Assembly: GCF_000016325.1 (NCBI RefSeq)
Contig: NC_009436.1
Coordinates: 2,418,001-2,482,000 of the forward strand
Direction of reading: 5' to 3'
From: Enterobacter sp. 638
GTDB lineage: Bacteria; Pseudomonadota; Gammaproteobacteria; Enterobacterales; Enterobacteriaceae
Length of the DNA: 64,000 bases
The notes beneath the pieces are model-generated. The model saw only the letters and a program-made list of their open reading frames with translations, made no database searches and was not told the DNA's origin. The translations under genes and the position numbers were made by a program. This document shows positions 16,497-23,855 of the stretch, piece after piece; the stretch's first letter is position 1, and each line of letters opens with the position of its first letter.

Positions 16497-17024
16497 TTAG
16501 AATAATTTTAATTCGCGAGAGATATGATCTAGTAGCGACTCCATGTTGCCCCTTTCACCGCCGGTCTTTATATAGGTTATATATTGGCTTGAAAATGTCT
16601 TCCACTTGACATTAACACCTTTATTTTCGAAGAGCCCATCACACATAATCCAACATTTAACAGCCTGATCATATGCTGACATAAGCTCATTTTTTTTAAA
16701 GAAAATATTTGTCCTATCGTGGGTTTGGTGCGACATATTCGGATGTAGATTTATCAGATTTCGAGCAACATTTATGTCAAGATAGGACCAACTCTGCGGC
16801 ATTGCTAATAGCGTATCCTTAAGATCAAGAATTGCATGTTTGAAATTAACTTGAACCTTCAATGCTTCCTGCTTATGCCATGAATTTAAAGCATATATAG
16901 CTACACCAATAGTACCCACGGATGCAATAGCACTCACAGCGCTTGCGATCATGGTCCAAAATGCCCAGTTAGAAGCCTCTTTTGCAACAAGCATTGCAGC
17001 CAAAGAAATTGAATCTGAATCCAT
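16497..17024 (-). CDS. Membrane-anchored moron protein, unknown function
   Basis: The 175-residue protein has one strong N-terminal membrane span (WTMIASAVSAIASVGTIGVA, about residues 23-45) followed by a soluble helical domain with CWIMCDGLF. I prefer the ATG at 17024, which has GAGG 6 bp upstream. The gene is AT-rich compared with its neighbours, has its own extended -10 promoter and terminator, and is bracketed by two palindrome pairs, all marks of a moron expressed from the prophage. Superinfection exclusion or defence is a common role of such proteins but is not shown by the sequence. Confidence 0.65.
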   Translation of the reverse strand: MDSDSISLAAMLVAKEASNWAFWTMIASAVSAIASVGTIGVAIYALNSWHKQEALKVQVNFKHAILDLKDTLLAMPQSWSYLDINVARNLINLHPNMSHQTHDRTNIFFKKNELMSAYDQAVKCWIMCDGLFENKGVNVKWKTFSSQYITYIKTGGERGNMESLLDHISRELKLF

Positions 17025-17066
17025 TTTCACCTCACTATTCTTAATGAGGCTATTGTAACTAAAAGC

Positions 17067-17072
17067 ATTATA
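17067..17072 (-). promoter_or_regulatory. Extended -10 promoter of the membrane moron
   Basis: TGTTATAAT on the minus strand, about 40 bp upstream of the start at 17024; the -35 match is poor. A small inverted repeat (CAGGCA...TGCCTG, 17074-17094) directly upstream may be an operator. Confidence 0.5.
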
Positions 17073-17104
17073 ACAGGCACTCAGTGAATGCCTGCTGTAA
17101 TTCC

Positions 17105-17151
17105 TTATCCCCTTGCGGGGATATTTTTAATTTATCCCCGCAAGGGGATAA
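17105..17151. repeat. Palindrome pair B (two 20-bp inverted repeats, 27 bp apart)
   Basis: TTATCCCCTTGCGGGGATAT at 17105-17124 and TTATCCCCGCAAGGGGATAA at 17132-17151, nearly reverse complements of one another, centre-to-centre 27 bp. The arms TTATCCCC/GGGGATAA are those of pair A. Confidence 0.8.
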
Positions 17152-17448
17152 ACATTATCAAGCCCATCACCTGATGAGATTTGTAAGGGCTGCCACTTCC
17201 CGGAGTGGCCACGCTCATGCCCTTGGGTTCGTAGTCAGGGGTATCTCATGAATCCCTCACCTCTAACCGGAGAACGATTGGCGATCGTTCTGGAGTACCG
17301 GCACACATCTTCTTTATTAACCCTGACCAGCGTGTGTTGCAGTTCGTACCTGCATCTGGCTCTCTAAAGAAGACTCGGGGCAGCATCATGACTGCTGCAT
17401 TGCCTTTCGGCTGCGCTCTTTCCGCTTTAATGTTTCACCCTGTATCTC
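17152..17448. other. Gap between moron and Rz with no recognised gene
   Basis: These 297 bp follow the Rz stop in the late direction. I see no credible frame, tRNA or clear terminator; short hairpins exist (ACTTCCCGGAGT, CGATTGGCGATCG). It may hold untranslated late RNA or remnants of a replaced gene. Confidence 0.4.
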
Positions 17449-17916
17449 CTATTTCAGGCACTGCGTGTTGATGTATTCCTGCAGCGTTCTCAATGCTGTT
17501 TGGTCACTGATGATTCCGGATCGGATACCGAGAACGTTTCGTCCAGCAACGTCAGAGAGTTCGATGGTTTCATCATTGCCCATGCCGGAGGTGATGGCGG
17601 TTTTGGCTGTGGCTGGCACTGGACACTTGCCTTTGACGTGCACCCGACCACCATTATCAAGCTTGCGCTGCAGAGCATCATTTTCAGCTTTTGCATCGGC
17701 GAGTTCCTTCGTGTATTTGGCATCCAGTGCAGCAACATCGCGCTGCCGGGTTGTCATATCAGTGATGGTGGCGTTAGCCATATTAAGCGCTTGAGTCTTC
17801 TCATCGCGCTGCTTCTTGTATTCGGTGGCGTTGTCGCGGTAGTAGCTAATTTTCCACGCCATTGAAACCAGCAGGCAAATGACAACCGTGCAGATGATTG
17901 CAGTGAGACGGCTCAT
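17449..17916 (-). CDS. Rz: Rz inner-membrane spanin subunit
   Basis: The 155-residue protein has one N-terminal span (LTAIICTVVICLLVSMAWKI) and a long periplasmic coiled coil (YKKQRDEKTQALNMANATI...), the usual architecture of i-spanins. With the nested Rz1 lipoprotein it fuses inner and outer membranes in the last lysis step. The start overlaps the endolysin stop by 4 bp. Confidence 0.88.
   Translation of the reverse strand: MSRLTAIICTVVICLLVSMAWKISYYRDNATEYKKQRDEKTQALNMANATITDMTTRQRDVAALDAKYTKELADAKAENDALQRKLDNGGRVHVKGKCPVPATAKTAITSGMGNDETIELSDVAGRNVLGIRSGIISDQTALRTLQEYINTQCLK
17490..17696 (-). CDS. Rz1: Rz1 outer-membrane spanin lipoprotein, nested in Rz
   Basis: In the +1 frame inside Rz lies MQKLKMMLCSASLIMVVGCTS, a signal peptide with a lipobox (VVGC, lipidated Cys19), followed by a Pro-rich stretch (QPKPPSPP). 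The mature protein is about 50 residues. This is the standard nested Rz/Rz1 arrangement; the start is the Met at 17696, not the longer upstream one. Confidence 0.82.
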   Translation of the reverse strand: MQKLKMMLCSASLIMVVGCTSKASVQCQPQPKPPSPPAWAMMKPSNSLTLLDETFSVSDPESSVTKQH

Positions 17917-18449
17917 TTATCCAGCCCCCAGCACGCCAGCGCGCTCTCCTGGTCCCGTCTTTCCACCTGACCATAACACCCATTCTTCTGGCCTTTGGTC
18001 AGTCGGCAGTCTCGGCCACCATCTTTAATCCACCAGCGAATTGCTTCGCATGCGCCTTTACCGTCGCCAGCGTTAATGCGCTGATAGAACGTCGACGGGT
18101 AGCATTTACCAGGGCCGATGTTGTAAGGACAAAACGATGCGATGCCAACTTTCTGCGGTTCAGTGAGCGGCACTTTGATATTTCGGTCCACCCATGCAAG
18201 CGCCTTGTCGCGCTCGATGGCATTCACTTTCTTGCACTGCGCCTCAGTAGCTCGCTGGCCTTTGATGACCGACTTGCCATCAATGACAGTTACACCGTGG
18301 CACAATGACCAGACACCGCCCGGATCGACGACAGCAACGAGCGCGTTACCTTCTTTCTCACTAATGAACTGATCAAATAAAATCGGTGCTGATGCGCCAG
18401 CAGCAATCAGGGAGATCATTGCAGCACTAAGCTTCGCTCTGTTTCCCAT
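17913..18449 (-). CDS. SAR endolysin (GH24 lysozyme, R21-like)
   Basis: The 178-residue protein has an N-terminal signal-anchor-release segment rich in Ala/Ser/Gly (LSAAMISLIAAGASAPILF) and a GH24 muramidase domain. Glu33 and Asp42 have the spacing of the T4 lysozyme catalytic pair; the usual Thr six residues after the Asp is Ser48 here. It is exported by Sec, tethered, and activated when the pinholin collapses the membrane potential. The ATG overlaps the holin stop. Confidence 0.87.
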   Translation of the reverse strand: MGNRAKLSAAMISLIAAGASAPILFDQFISEKEGNALVAVVDPGGVWSLCHGVTVIDGKSVIKGQRATEAQCKKVNAIERDKALAWVDRNIKVPLTEPQKVGIASFCPYNIGPGKCYPSTFYQRINAGDGKGACEAIRWWIKDGGRDCRLTKGQKNGCYGQVERRDQESALACWGLDK

Positions 18450-18664
18450 TATTCACCTCGTGCGGCTTTGCGCCGATCCTCTTTGATTTTGAAATAAAGG
18501 TTTGTCAGATAGGTCAGCAGACCAAACACCAGGCTTCCGATCACACCGATGGCCGCCCATTGGGATGGGGAGACCTTGTCAGTGAATTGCAACAACCAGT
18601 AGCCAGTGTTGGTGGCTGATGCGCCATAGGCGATGCCTGTTGTTAGTTTGTCCATTCGATACAT
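18449..18664 (-). CDS. Pinholin, phage 21 S-like, with dual start
   Basis: The 71-residue protein closely matches the phage 21 pinholin: [17 protein letters not shown], a first SAR-type span, [20 protein letters not shown] as second span, and a basic tail [11 protein letters not shown]. Met1 and Met4 reproduce the dual start, with an Arg between them, that yields antiholin and holin. It forms small holes that depolarise the membrane and release the SAR endolysin. Confidence 0.9.
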   Translation of the reverse strand: MYRMDKLTTGIAYGASATNTGYWLLQFTDKVSPSQWAAIGVIGSLVFGLLTYLTNLYFKIKEDRRKAARGE

Positions 18665-18703
18665 GCTCTCACCTCGCTAAGTTGCGGGTGCTGTGTTGAG
18701 GTA

Positions 18704-18729
18704 TAAAAAAGGGCCGCTATATGCAGCCC
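18704..18729 (-). terminator. Terminator between methyltransferase and lysis genes
   Basis: GGGC-TGCATATAGC-GGCCC followed by T6 on the minus strand, 7 bp after the methyltransferase stop. Confidence 0.6.
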
Positions 18730-18735
18730 AACGTT

Positions 18736-19782
18736 TTACTCCCCTGCCAGCTCTCGTACCTCACTGACTGTCTGATTAAACCTCTCATCTTCTAGTTCCA
18801 CACCAATAGCACGACGCCCAAGATCAAGCGCGGCTTTGACCGTTGACCCAGACCCCATGAAAAAATCAGCGACCATATCACCAGGCCTACTGCTGGCGTT
18901 GATGATCTGCCGCAACATATCAGCGGGTTTTTCGCAGGGGTGTTTGCCTGGGTAAAATTGAACAGGTTTATGAGTCCAGACGTCCGTATATGAGACAGTT
19001 ACTGATACAGAGAAATGCCGCCGGAGGTTTTTATATTCCTCAAGCAATTCCGAATATTTACGGTTCAACGACTTCCACGTCGCTACCAGTTGATGATGAG
19101 GTTTATCAAGTTCACTGTTCTGATGTTTGGCGATCGCTATTTGAGTGAAAAGAGTTTGCAGCTTGAGGTAATCGACCTCATTTGGCAGTTGCCACTGGCT
19201 TACACCAAACCAGTGAGACGCCATGTTTTTTTTACCCGTCGCTTCGGCTATTTGTTTTGTAGTGACACCGAGCGCTATTCGGGCATTGCGGAAGTAGTCA
19301 ATCAGCGGGGACATGACATTTTGTTTTGTAGTATTGCTCTGTTCTGCATACTCATCCGGCTTGTACGGACCAGGATAATGCTCAGCAAAGATAACGCGCT
19401 CGGTTGAAGGGAAATAAGCTCTGAGGCTTTCTTTGTTGCATCCATTCCAGCGGCCTGAAGGTTTCGCCCAGATGATATGGTTCAGAATGTTGAAGCGGTT
19501 GCGCATCAAAAGTTCTGTATCAGCCGACAGGCGGTGACCACAAAAAAGGTAGATACTGCCGTTTGGTTTTAATACCCGCCAGAACTCCACCAGACATTTA
19601 TCAAGCCATTCCAGATAATCAACATCCCCGCGCCACTGGTTATCCCAGCCGTTTGGCTTCACCTTAAAGTAAGGCGGATCGGTAATGATGAGATCGACAG
19701 AATCGGCAGGTAATAAGGCAAGAACCTGAAGACAATCAGCGTTGAACAATTCAGCACTGTTTATTTTTACAGTATTTTTCAT
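18736..19782 (-). CDS. Phage DNA N6-adenine/N4-cytosine methyltransferase
   Basis: The 348-residue protein has the beta-class order: catalytic DPPY at residues 35-38, then an SAM-binding FFMGSGST near residues 307-314 preceded by HPCEKPADMLRQII. Between them a central insertion (about residues 140-255) carries helix-rich sequence and is the probable target recognition region. No restriction partner is nearby, so protection from host restriction or a regulatory role is likely. It is the first large gene after the late promoter. Confidence 0.88.
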   Translation of the reverse strand: MKNTVKINSAELFNADCLQVLALLPADSVDLIITDPPYFKVKPNGWDNQWRGDVDYLEWLDKCLVEFWRVLKPNGSIYLFCGHRLSADTELLMRNRFNILNHIIWAKPSGRWNGCNKESLRAYFPSTERVIFAEHYPGPYKPDEYAEQSNTTKQNVMSPLIDYFRNARIALGVTTKQIAEATGKKNMASHWFGVSQWQLPNEVDYLKLQTLFTQIAIAKHQNSELDKPHHQLVATWKSLNRKYSELLEEYKNLRRHFSVSVTVSYTDVWTHKPVQFYPGKHPCEKPADMLRQIINASSRPGDMVADFFMGSGSTVKAALDLGRRAIGVELEDERFNQTVSEVRELAGE

Positions 19783-19916
19783 AGATCAGTAAGCAGGTCT
19801 CTGATAGGCTCACTGTGCTTTAGCGCTAAAGCGGTGGGCCTCGGTTCGCTTGTGACCTTCTTACATGAGCGAATGGCTGGTCGGATGCTACAACACCCAC
19901 CAGCCGCCCATTTTCA

Positions 19917-19944
19917 CAAAAAAAGCCCCCATCACTGGAGGCGC
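19917..19944 (-). terminator. Terminator overlapping the end of the 63-residue gene
   Basis: GCCTCC-AGTGAT-GGGGGC with T7 on the minus strand. Confidence 0.6.
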
Positions 19945-20123
19945 TTGTAACATCCAAATTGATACACCGACAACTTCGCCATCACCAGTTGCGTGAGTAT
20001 GAACTGGCAACGCGCCAGACTCAGATGTGTATTCTCTGCAATTTCACCTGCAGTGGCTGGAGTGGTGCTTAATTCGTTTAAGACCGCCTTTGCTTCTGCT
20101 GTCATATCACTATGATTTTGCAT
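19932..20123 (-). CDS. Small winged-helix-like phage protein
   Basis: The 63-residue product has the layout of a single winged helix: AKAVLNELSTTPATAGEIAENT, LSLARCQFILTQLVMAKL and a short wing YQFGCYKRL. An AGGTAAAAGAC leader precedes the ATG. It is the first gene downstream of the late promoter and its terminator. A DNA-binding role is suggested by the fold pattern only. Confidence 0.6.
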   Translation of the reverse strand: MQNHSDMTAEAKAVLNELSTTPATAGEIAENTHLSLARCQFILTQLVMAKLSVYQFGCYKRLQ

Positions 20124-20315
20124 GTCTTTTACCTGTTTCTAGGGGTGTGACATACAGATAACTCTGGTTGCCCACTACAGCAAGCTTTGAACACAGGTTT
20201 TAGTGAGATAGGCATGAAAGCTGTTGAGGCTTTACACGAAAAAAGAAACGACGATATGACAGGGGTATTGATGCAATTCATCTCGCGAATACCCCTGTCG
20301 TATCGCCGTAAAGCA

Positions 20316-20338
20316 AAAGCCCCGGTTTACGGGGCTTT
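20316..20338 (-). terminator. Promoter-proximal late terminator (tR'-like)
   Basis: AAAGCCCC-GTAAACC-GGGGCTTT then TGCTTT on the minus strand. It lies about 60 bp beyond the late promoter start, the arrangement on which Q-type antiterminators act. Confidence 0.7.
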
Positions 20339-20403
20339 CGTTATATTCAAATTGTCGCTTAAGTTCGCTGCCATCGCGGCGCAGCTCTGCCAAGCATGAA
20401 GTG

Positions 20404-20431
20404 ATTATCTTTTTTCCTGGCTCGTTTTCAA
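20404..20431 (-). promoter_or_regulatory. Late promoter pR'
   Basis: TTGAAA, a 16-bp spacer and GATAAT on the minus strand, just past the DUF1133 gene and ahead of the terminator at 20316-20338. The 349 bp from 20124 to 20472 hold this module and no gene I can support. Confidence 0.7.
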
Positions 20432-20472
20432 TAACAAAATACAAATAAAGCACTAAATGCTAAATCTGCATT

Positions 20473-21078
20473 TCAACTGCCGTCAGATAAAAGCTGCCGG
20501 GCGGTCAGGAAAACCTTGGCTCTGAAAATATCCAGGCACCAGCGAACACGCCTTCTTGCTTCCCAGTCAGAAAGCCATGGCGCGATCACCTGCAACTCCT
20601 TTGTAATATCGGAAATTTTTTTTCGCGTGGTGTAATACTGCAACCCCACAACATAAACAGGATCGTTAACATCGAGCGCCGCCAGGACTGACTGCTCTAT
20701 AAAATCGACATCATCATCATGCACAGCTACATCAATGATGCTGTTAACTGGCTTAGGCCACAGGATGGTGTGAGCACGATTTAGAGCCTGAGGCCCCCGA
20801 AAACCTTCACCTCTAGCTTGCTCAAGAGCTGCCGTAAAGCGTGAAAGCGCCTTGTCAGACCATCGTCCGCCCTTAAGAACATCCCAGCATGCATGTCCTC
20901 GAGGTAATCGCGGAGCTGTTCCACCGCTTATATCGTCTCCCCAAGTGGTGAGCAACGATTTAACCCAGGCTGATTGTATGTTGGTAAGAAGAATGCTTTT
21001 TCCTAACCAGCTCTTACGTGGCGCGTTAGCTGCTTTACCTAGCGCTTCGATATTTTTGCGGCGTTGACGTGGTGTCAT
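20473..21078 (-). CDS. DUF1133 family protein, putative late antiterminator
   Basis: The 201-residue protein matches the DUF1133 pattern: RKSWLGKSILLTNIQSAWVKSLLTTWG, then a GWSD-like turn, DPVYVVGLQYYTTRKKISDI, and a closing RVRWCLDIFRAKVFL helix. The start MTPRQRRKN has AAGGAG upstream. It occupies the Q position between the Holliday-resolvase genes and the late promoter, and DUF1133 proteins are widely taken as Q-type antiterminators. That role rests on position. Confidence 0.78.
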   Translation of the reverse strand: MTPRQRRKNIEALGKAANAPRKSWLGKSILLTNIQSAWVKSLLTTWGDDISGGTAPRLPRGHACWDVLKGGRWSDKALSRFTAALEQARGEGFRGPQALNRAHTILWPKPVNSIIDVAVHDDDVDFIEQSVLAALDVNDPVYVVGLQYYTTRKKISDITKELQVIAPWLSDWEARRRVRWCLDIFRAKVFLTARQLLSDGS

Positions 21079-21091
21079 TATTAATTGCTCC

Positions 21092-22111
21092 TTACGCCAG
21101 AACACCGAGCGCGAAAGCCCGGTCCAGCAGTTTGATAATCAGCACCGGCTGGGTGCCGTACTTGCGCTCGAATTTAACCGGGTCGTTGTGAAGCTCGGTG
21201 TGGTGTTTACGGCAAAGCGGGATGACCAGACTGTCATGGGCTTTAGTGCCCATTCCGCCCTGACCCCAACCAATGAGATGATGAGCATCGTCAGCTGGTT
21301 GTCCGCAGCAGGCGCAGGGCTGTATTTTTACCCAACGTAAAAACTTCAAATCTTCCCAGCGAAGATTCTTTGGCCGCTTCATGTGGGTTTGCGGCGATTC
21401 AGGATCAACCGTAAGTTTTGTAACCGGCTCCGGCATGATTCCGGAAAGGTCCACGTCAGCCACCTTGTCTGCGACGATGCTGGTGGCAGGAATAACGGGC
21501 TGAATATCGCTTTCACGCTTAACAACTCGTTCTTCTGGCAGGTTTAGGGCCTTTCTGGCAACGGAATCAGGTAGAGCAGAAGTTAACCCGTTGATAACTG
21601 CCCACCAGCACAGTTCGGCAAGTGAGATTTCTCGGGACTTATCGAGCATCAACGCATGGATAATCTTATCCAGCACCCAGTCAATGACGTTCCGGCGTGC
21701 CAGCTCTGCCAGCGCTTCGGTGTGCTGTTCGCGCAACTGATTGTCGCAGTGGCCACAAAGCAGGATTGAGCCTGGCTCGTGATGCATGACAGTTAATTCG
21801 TGATAGTGGTAGTCGCTGTGAGAATTCTGGCAAGCTCCACCGCTATAGTTGAGCAACCAGTAATCCAGACCACTGATACCACCAGCGGCGCGGATCACAT
21901 CATGGTGAAGGAAAAATGAACGAAGCGCGGCGTCCCGGGACAGGGATTGTTGTGCGTCAGGAACGAACCCCGTCGCATGATTTGCCATGCTCGCAGGCTG
22001 GCTCTGCACCAGCACACGGCCAGCAGTGAACAGCCCAAACAACTCACGTCCCGGCTTAAGCATGACGACGCCCAGCTCCCGGACAATCACAGGTCTCAGT
22101 AATGCTCGCAT
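21092..22111 (-). CDS. DUF968 (YbcO-like) putative nuclease
   Basis: The 339-residue protein has a long N-terminal region with a CGHCDNQL zinc-type element near residue 120, and a C-terminal HNH-like domain: CACCGQPADDAHHLIGWGQGGMG...SLVIPLCRKHHTELH. DUF968 sits beside RusA and Q genes in many lambdoid phages and is thought to process DNA structures. It overlaps rusA by 16 bp. Confidence 0.82.
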   Translation of the reverse strand: MRALLRPVIVRELGVVMLKPGRELFGLFTAGRVLVQSQPASMANHATGFVPDAQQSLSRDAALRSFFLHHDVIRAAGGISGLDYWLLNYSGGACQNSHSDYHYHELTVMHHEPGSILLCGHCDNQLREQHTEALAELARRNVIDWVLDKIIHALMLDKSREISLAELCWWAVINGLTSALPDSVARKALNLPEERVVKRESDIQPVIPATSIVADKVADVDLSGIMPEPVTKLTVDPESPQTHMKRPKNLRWEDLKFLRWVKIQPCACCGQPADDAHHLIGWGQGGMGTKAHDSLVIPLCRKHHTELHNDPVKFERKYGTQPVLIIKLLDRAFALGVLA

Positions 22112-22467
22112 CGGACGATCTCCCCGATGATGATTTTGCCTTCTTCACCCCAGAGCTTTGTCACCCGCGCATCCCAGATATGGGCATCGTCCTCGAAGAT
22201 CGCATCCATCAGCGCTTTCATCAGATTATCGAAATCCGGTTTCCCCTGATGAGGCTTGCCGTTGTACTCAAGGCGTTTCTTTTTGCTCCAGCTCTGTGGC
22301 ATAGGGAGGATGAAAGTGACGTGAGAGTTTGCCTCAGGGAGTTCGACGCCCAGCAGCCGTACGTGATCGCAGAATGCGCGGTACCGCATTACCTCCGGGC
22401 GCTTTTTCCACTTATCAGCGCGGGTCATTCTCGGTTTGCCCATCGGCAATATGTTGTAGACCTTCAT
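22096..22467 (-). CDS. rusA: RusA family Holliday junction resolvase
   Basis: The 123-residue protein has MGKPRMTRADKWKKR at the start and the acidic catalytic core GKPDFDNLMKALMDAIFEDD with DARVTKLWGEE downstream, as in E. coli RusA. It cuts four-way junctions during phage recombination and packaging. I chose the ATG at 22467, which overlaps the upstream gene's stop (ATGA), instead of a longer frame. Confidence 0.9.
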   Translation of the reverse strand: MKVYNILPMGKPRMTRADKWKKRPEVMRYRAFCDHVRLLGVELPEANSHVTFILPMPQSWSKKKRLEYNGKPHQGKPDFDNLMKALMDAIFEDDAHIWDARVTKLWGEEGKIIIGEIVRCEHY

Positions 22468-22670
22468 GATCTGGACCACGCGCGGGAACGCAGGGAACGC
22501 CCTGTGGTTGGGTGGGATTTCTGCTGGGGAAGATAAGCGCTGACAATCCATAAGCGCGGGTCAGCAGCAAGGCATTTCTCAACCTTAACGCCCTTTTCGC
22601 GATAGCGTGCCACGAGCTCATCAGCTTCTTCGGTTGTCAGATCGGTATGTGCGAACCAGTCTCTTTTCAT
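22464..22670 (-). CDS. Small phage protein upstream of rusA
   Basis: The 68-residue frame MKRDWFAHTDLTTEEADELV... has AAGGAGGCCGC ahead of its ATG and overlaps both neighbours by 4 bp (ATGA at each end). It ends in a basic Ser/Arg-rich tail. Such proteins are common before RusA in lambdoid phages; function is unknown. Confidence 0.7.
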   Translation of the reverse strand: MKRDWFAHTDLTTEEADELVARYREKGVKVEKCLAADPRLWIVSAYLPQQKSHPTTGRSLRSRAWSRS

Positions 22671-22759
22671 GCGGCCTCCTTGAGGAGGAGCGAATAAGAA
22701 AAGGCTCTGGCCCGTGGGAGGGTCAGTGAAGTAGTATTTTTGGTAGGTTTTTGCGCCAT
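22667..22759 (-). CDS. 30-residue ORF coupled to the next gene
   Basis: The frame MAQKPTKNTTSLTLPRARAF... ends LLLKEAA; its ATG follows GGAGATAAACC and its TGA overlaps the next gene's ATG. The ribosome sites on both sides suggest a real small gene. Confidence 0.5.
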   Translation of the reverse strand: MAQKPTKNTTSLTLPRARAFSYSLLLKEAA

Positions 22760-22800
22760 GGTTTATCTCCATTGGCGCAGCAGGTATAGGTTGTTCAGGC

Positions 22801-23049
22801 CTATGACGGGAGTGTAACAGAATTCTTCGAAGCGCGGTAACCAGCCTGTTCCAGCATCTGTGTAAAGAGTGTTGGTGTGCCTACAATCTCATCCTCCAGC
22901 AGTGGCATGAACGATACATCATCGCCCCGCCGGTACATTAAAGCACGCTCACATTCGGGAAATGAGTGCAGTCGTGCAACGATAACCCCATCGTGACATC
23001 TGATGACCGCATAACCCTTTTTTGGTAATTCTTCTTTTTTCACCACCAC
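22801..23049 (-). CDS. Conserved-looking phage protein of unknown function
   Basis: The 82-residue frame probably starts at one of three tandem GTG codons behind GGGGGAATC. It contains KKGYAVIRCHDGVIVARLHSF and a C-terminal TLFTQMLEQAGYRAS. No family is recognised. It is the gene after the LexA-controlled dinI-like gene. Confidence 0.55.
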   Translation of the reverse strand: MVVKKEELPKKGYAVIRCHDGVIVARLHSFPECERALMYRRGDDVSFMPLLEDEIVGTPTLFTQMLEQAGYRASKNSVTLPS

Positions 23050-23092
23050 CGATTCCCCCTTCTTGAATCAGGAAAAGTTAATGCATATCCGA

Positions 23093-23326
23093 TTAGTAAA
23101 ACCAATCGTCTGCGCTTTCCCACGTTTCTTGAAGGATCTGCTCAACAGTCTTTTTATCGTCTTTATCAGCGCCGAATACCATGAGGCTGTCTGCACCAGC
23201 CCGCTTGATATTTAAATTACACTCATCGAAGCGACCATTCAGTCTCTTCAGCAGTTCTCTCTCTAAAGCTGGCAATGCACCATCAGGAAGTTTTTTAGTG
23301 CGATCAATAGTTAACTCAACCTTCAT
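23093..23326 (-). CDS. DinI/TumA-like protein under SOS control
   Basis: The 77-residue protein matches DinI: MKVELTIDRTKKLPDGALPALERELLKRL, then DKKTVEQILQETWESADDWFY; the last 14 residues are nearly identical to DinI's C-terminal helix. DinI modulates RecA filaments; DinI-like domains also occur in the P2-186 antirepressor Tum. GGAGGGATTC precedes the ATG. A LexA box lies 21-36 bp upstream, inside a short in-frame leader. Confidence 0.82.
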   Translation of the reverse strand: MKVELTIDRTKKLPDGALPALERELLKRLNGRFDECNLNIKRAGADSLMVFGADKDDKKTVEQILQETWESADDWFY

Positions 23327-23346
23327 GAATCCCTCCTTACCATTAA

Positions 23347-23362
23347 CTGTACATTTATACAG
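23347..23362 (-). promoter_or_regulatory. LexA (SOS) box
   Basis: CTGTATAAATGTACAG on the minus strand fits CTGT-N8-ACAG, with an AT-rich centre, and includes TATAAA (23354-23359), a probable -10. It should hold the dinI-like gene silent until DNA damage. Confidence 0.8.
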
Positions 23363-23512
23363 TGCCATTATTAACCCCATTGCTCTACATTGCAATAATT
23401 TAAGAGCACGAATTGTTAATCGGTCAGCTTAAGGAACTCGTAACCAAGTGCGGTCGAGAAATATTGAAATTTGGTGGCATTTAGAATGAGCAAGGCAAGG
23501 GAATTCTGGCGT

Positions 23513-23540
23513 AAAAAAACCTCCCATAACGGAGGTTTTT
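23513..23540 (-). terminator. Terminator after the 65-residue membrane protein gene
   Basis: AACCTCC-GTTATG-GGAGGTT followed by T7 on the minus strand. It precedes the LexA-controlled unit. Confidence 0.8.
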
Positions 23541-23545
23541 CGGAT

Positions 23546-23743
23546 TTAGCTTCGCTTACAGCTCCCCAACTGTTCAACCAGAGAAATCATAAACTTAGTA
23601 AGGGAAACCATAACGCCAGCTAAAGCACTAACAGCAAGATCACTCATGATAATCTTGCCGAATGCTAAAAGAACAAACAACATTAGGCAAATCAACATGA
23701 CTGAGCTAAAAGCGCTCAAAATAATAATAAATAATTGTCGCAT
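23546..23743 (-). CDS. Small two-span membrane protein
   Basis: The 65-residue protein has two hydrophobic segments (IIILSAFSSVMLICLMLFVLL and VSALAGVMVSLTKFMISLV). The ATG at 23743 follows TTGGGAAAT, part of a 40-bp repeat also found in front of the next upstream gene. No family is recognised. Confidence 0.55.
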   Translation of the reverse strand: MRQLFIIILSAFSSVMLICLMLFVLLAFGKIIMSDLAVSALAGVMVSLTKFMISLVEQLGSCKRS

Positions 23744-23776
23744 ATAATTTCCCAATTACATGCGCAGATGTCACCG
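23737..23776. repeat. 40-bp perfect direct repeat, copy 1
   Basis: Identical to 24137-24176. It covers the ribosome site and first codons of the 65-residue gene. A hairpin adjoins it on the upstream side (stem 23771-23780 with 23791-23800, one mismatch). Confidence 0.9.
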
Positions 23777-23855
23777 CCGGGCGTTCAACTCCGACGGTGA
23801 TTTAAGTGTGCCTGGATTTATGTTCTAGTCAACGATTTTTTCATGGTTAATATTG

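Noticed and set aside
17170..17260. tRNA-like GGGTTCG sequence
   Set aside because: No matching acceptor, D or anticodon arms could be folded around it.
20187..20453. Plus- and minus-strand frames of about 70 codons near the late promoter
   Set aside because: They cover the promoter and terminator hairpin and lack ribosome sites.
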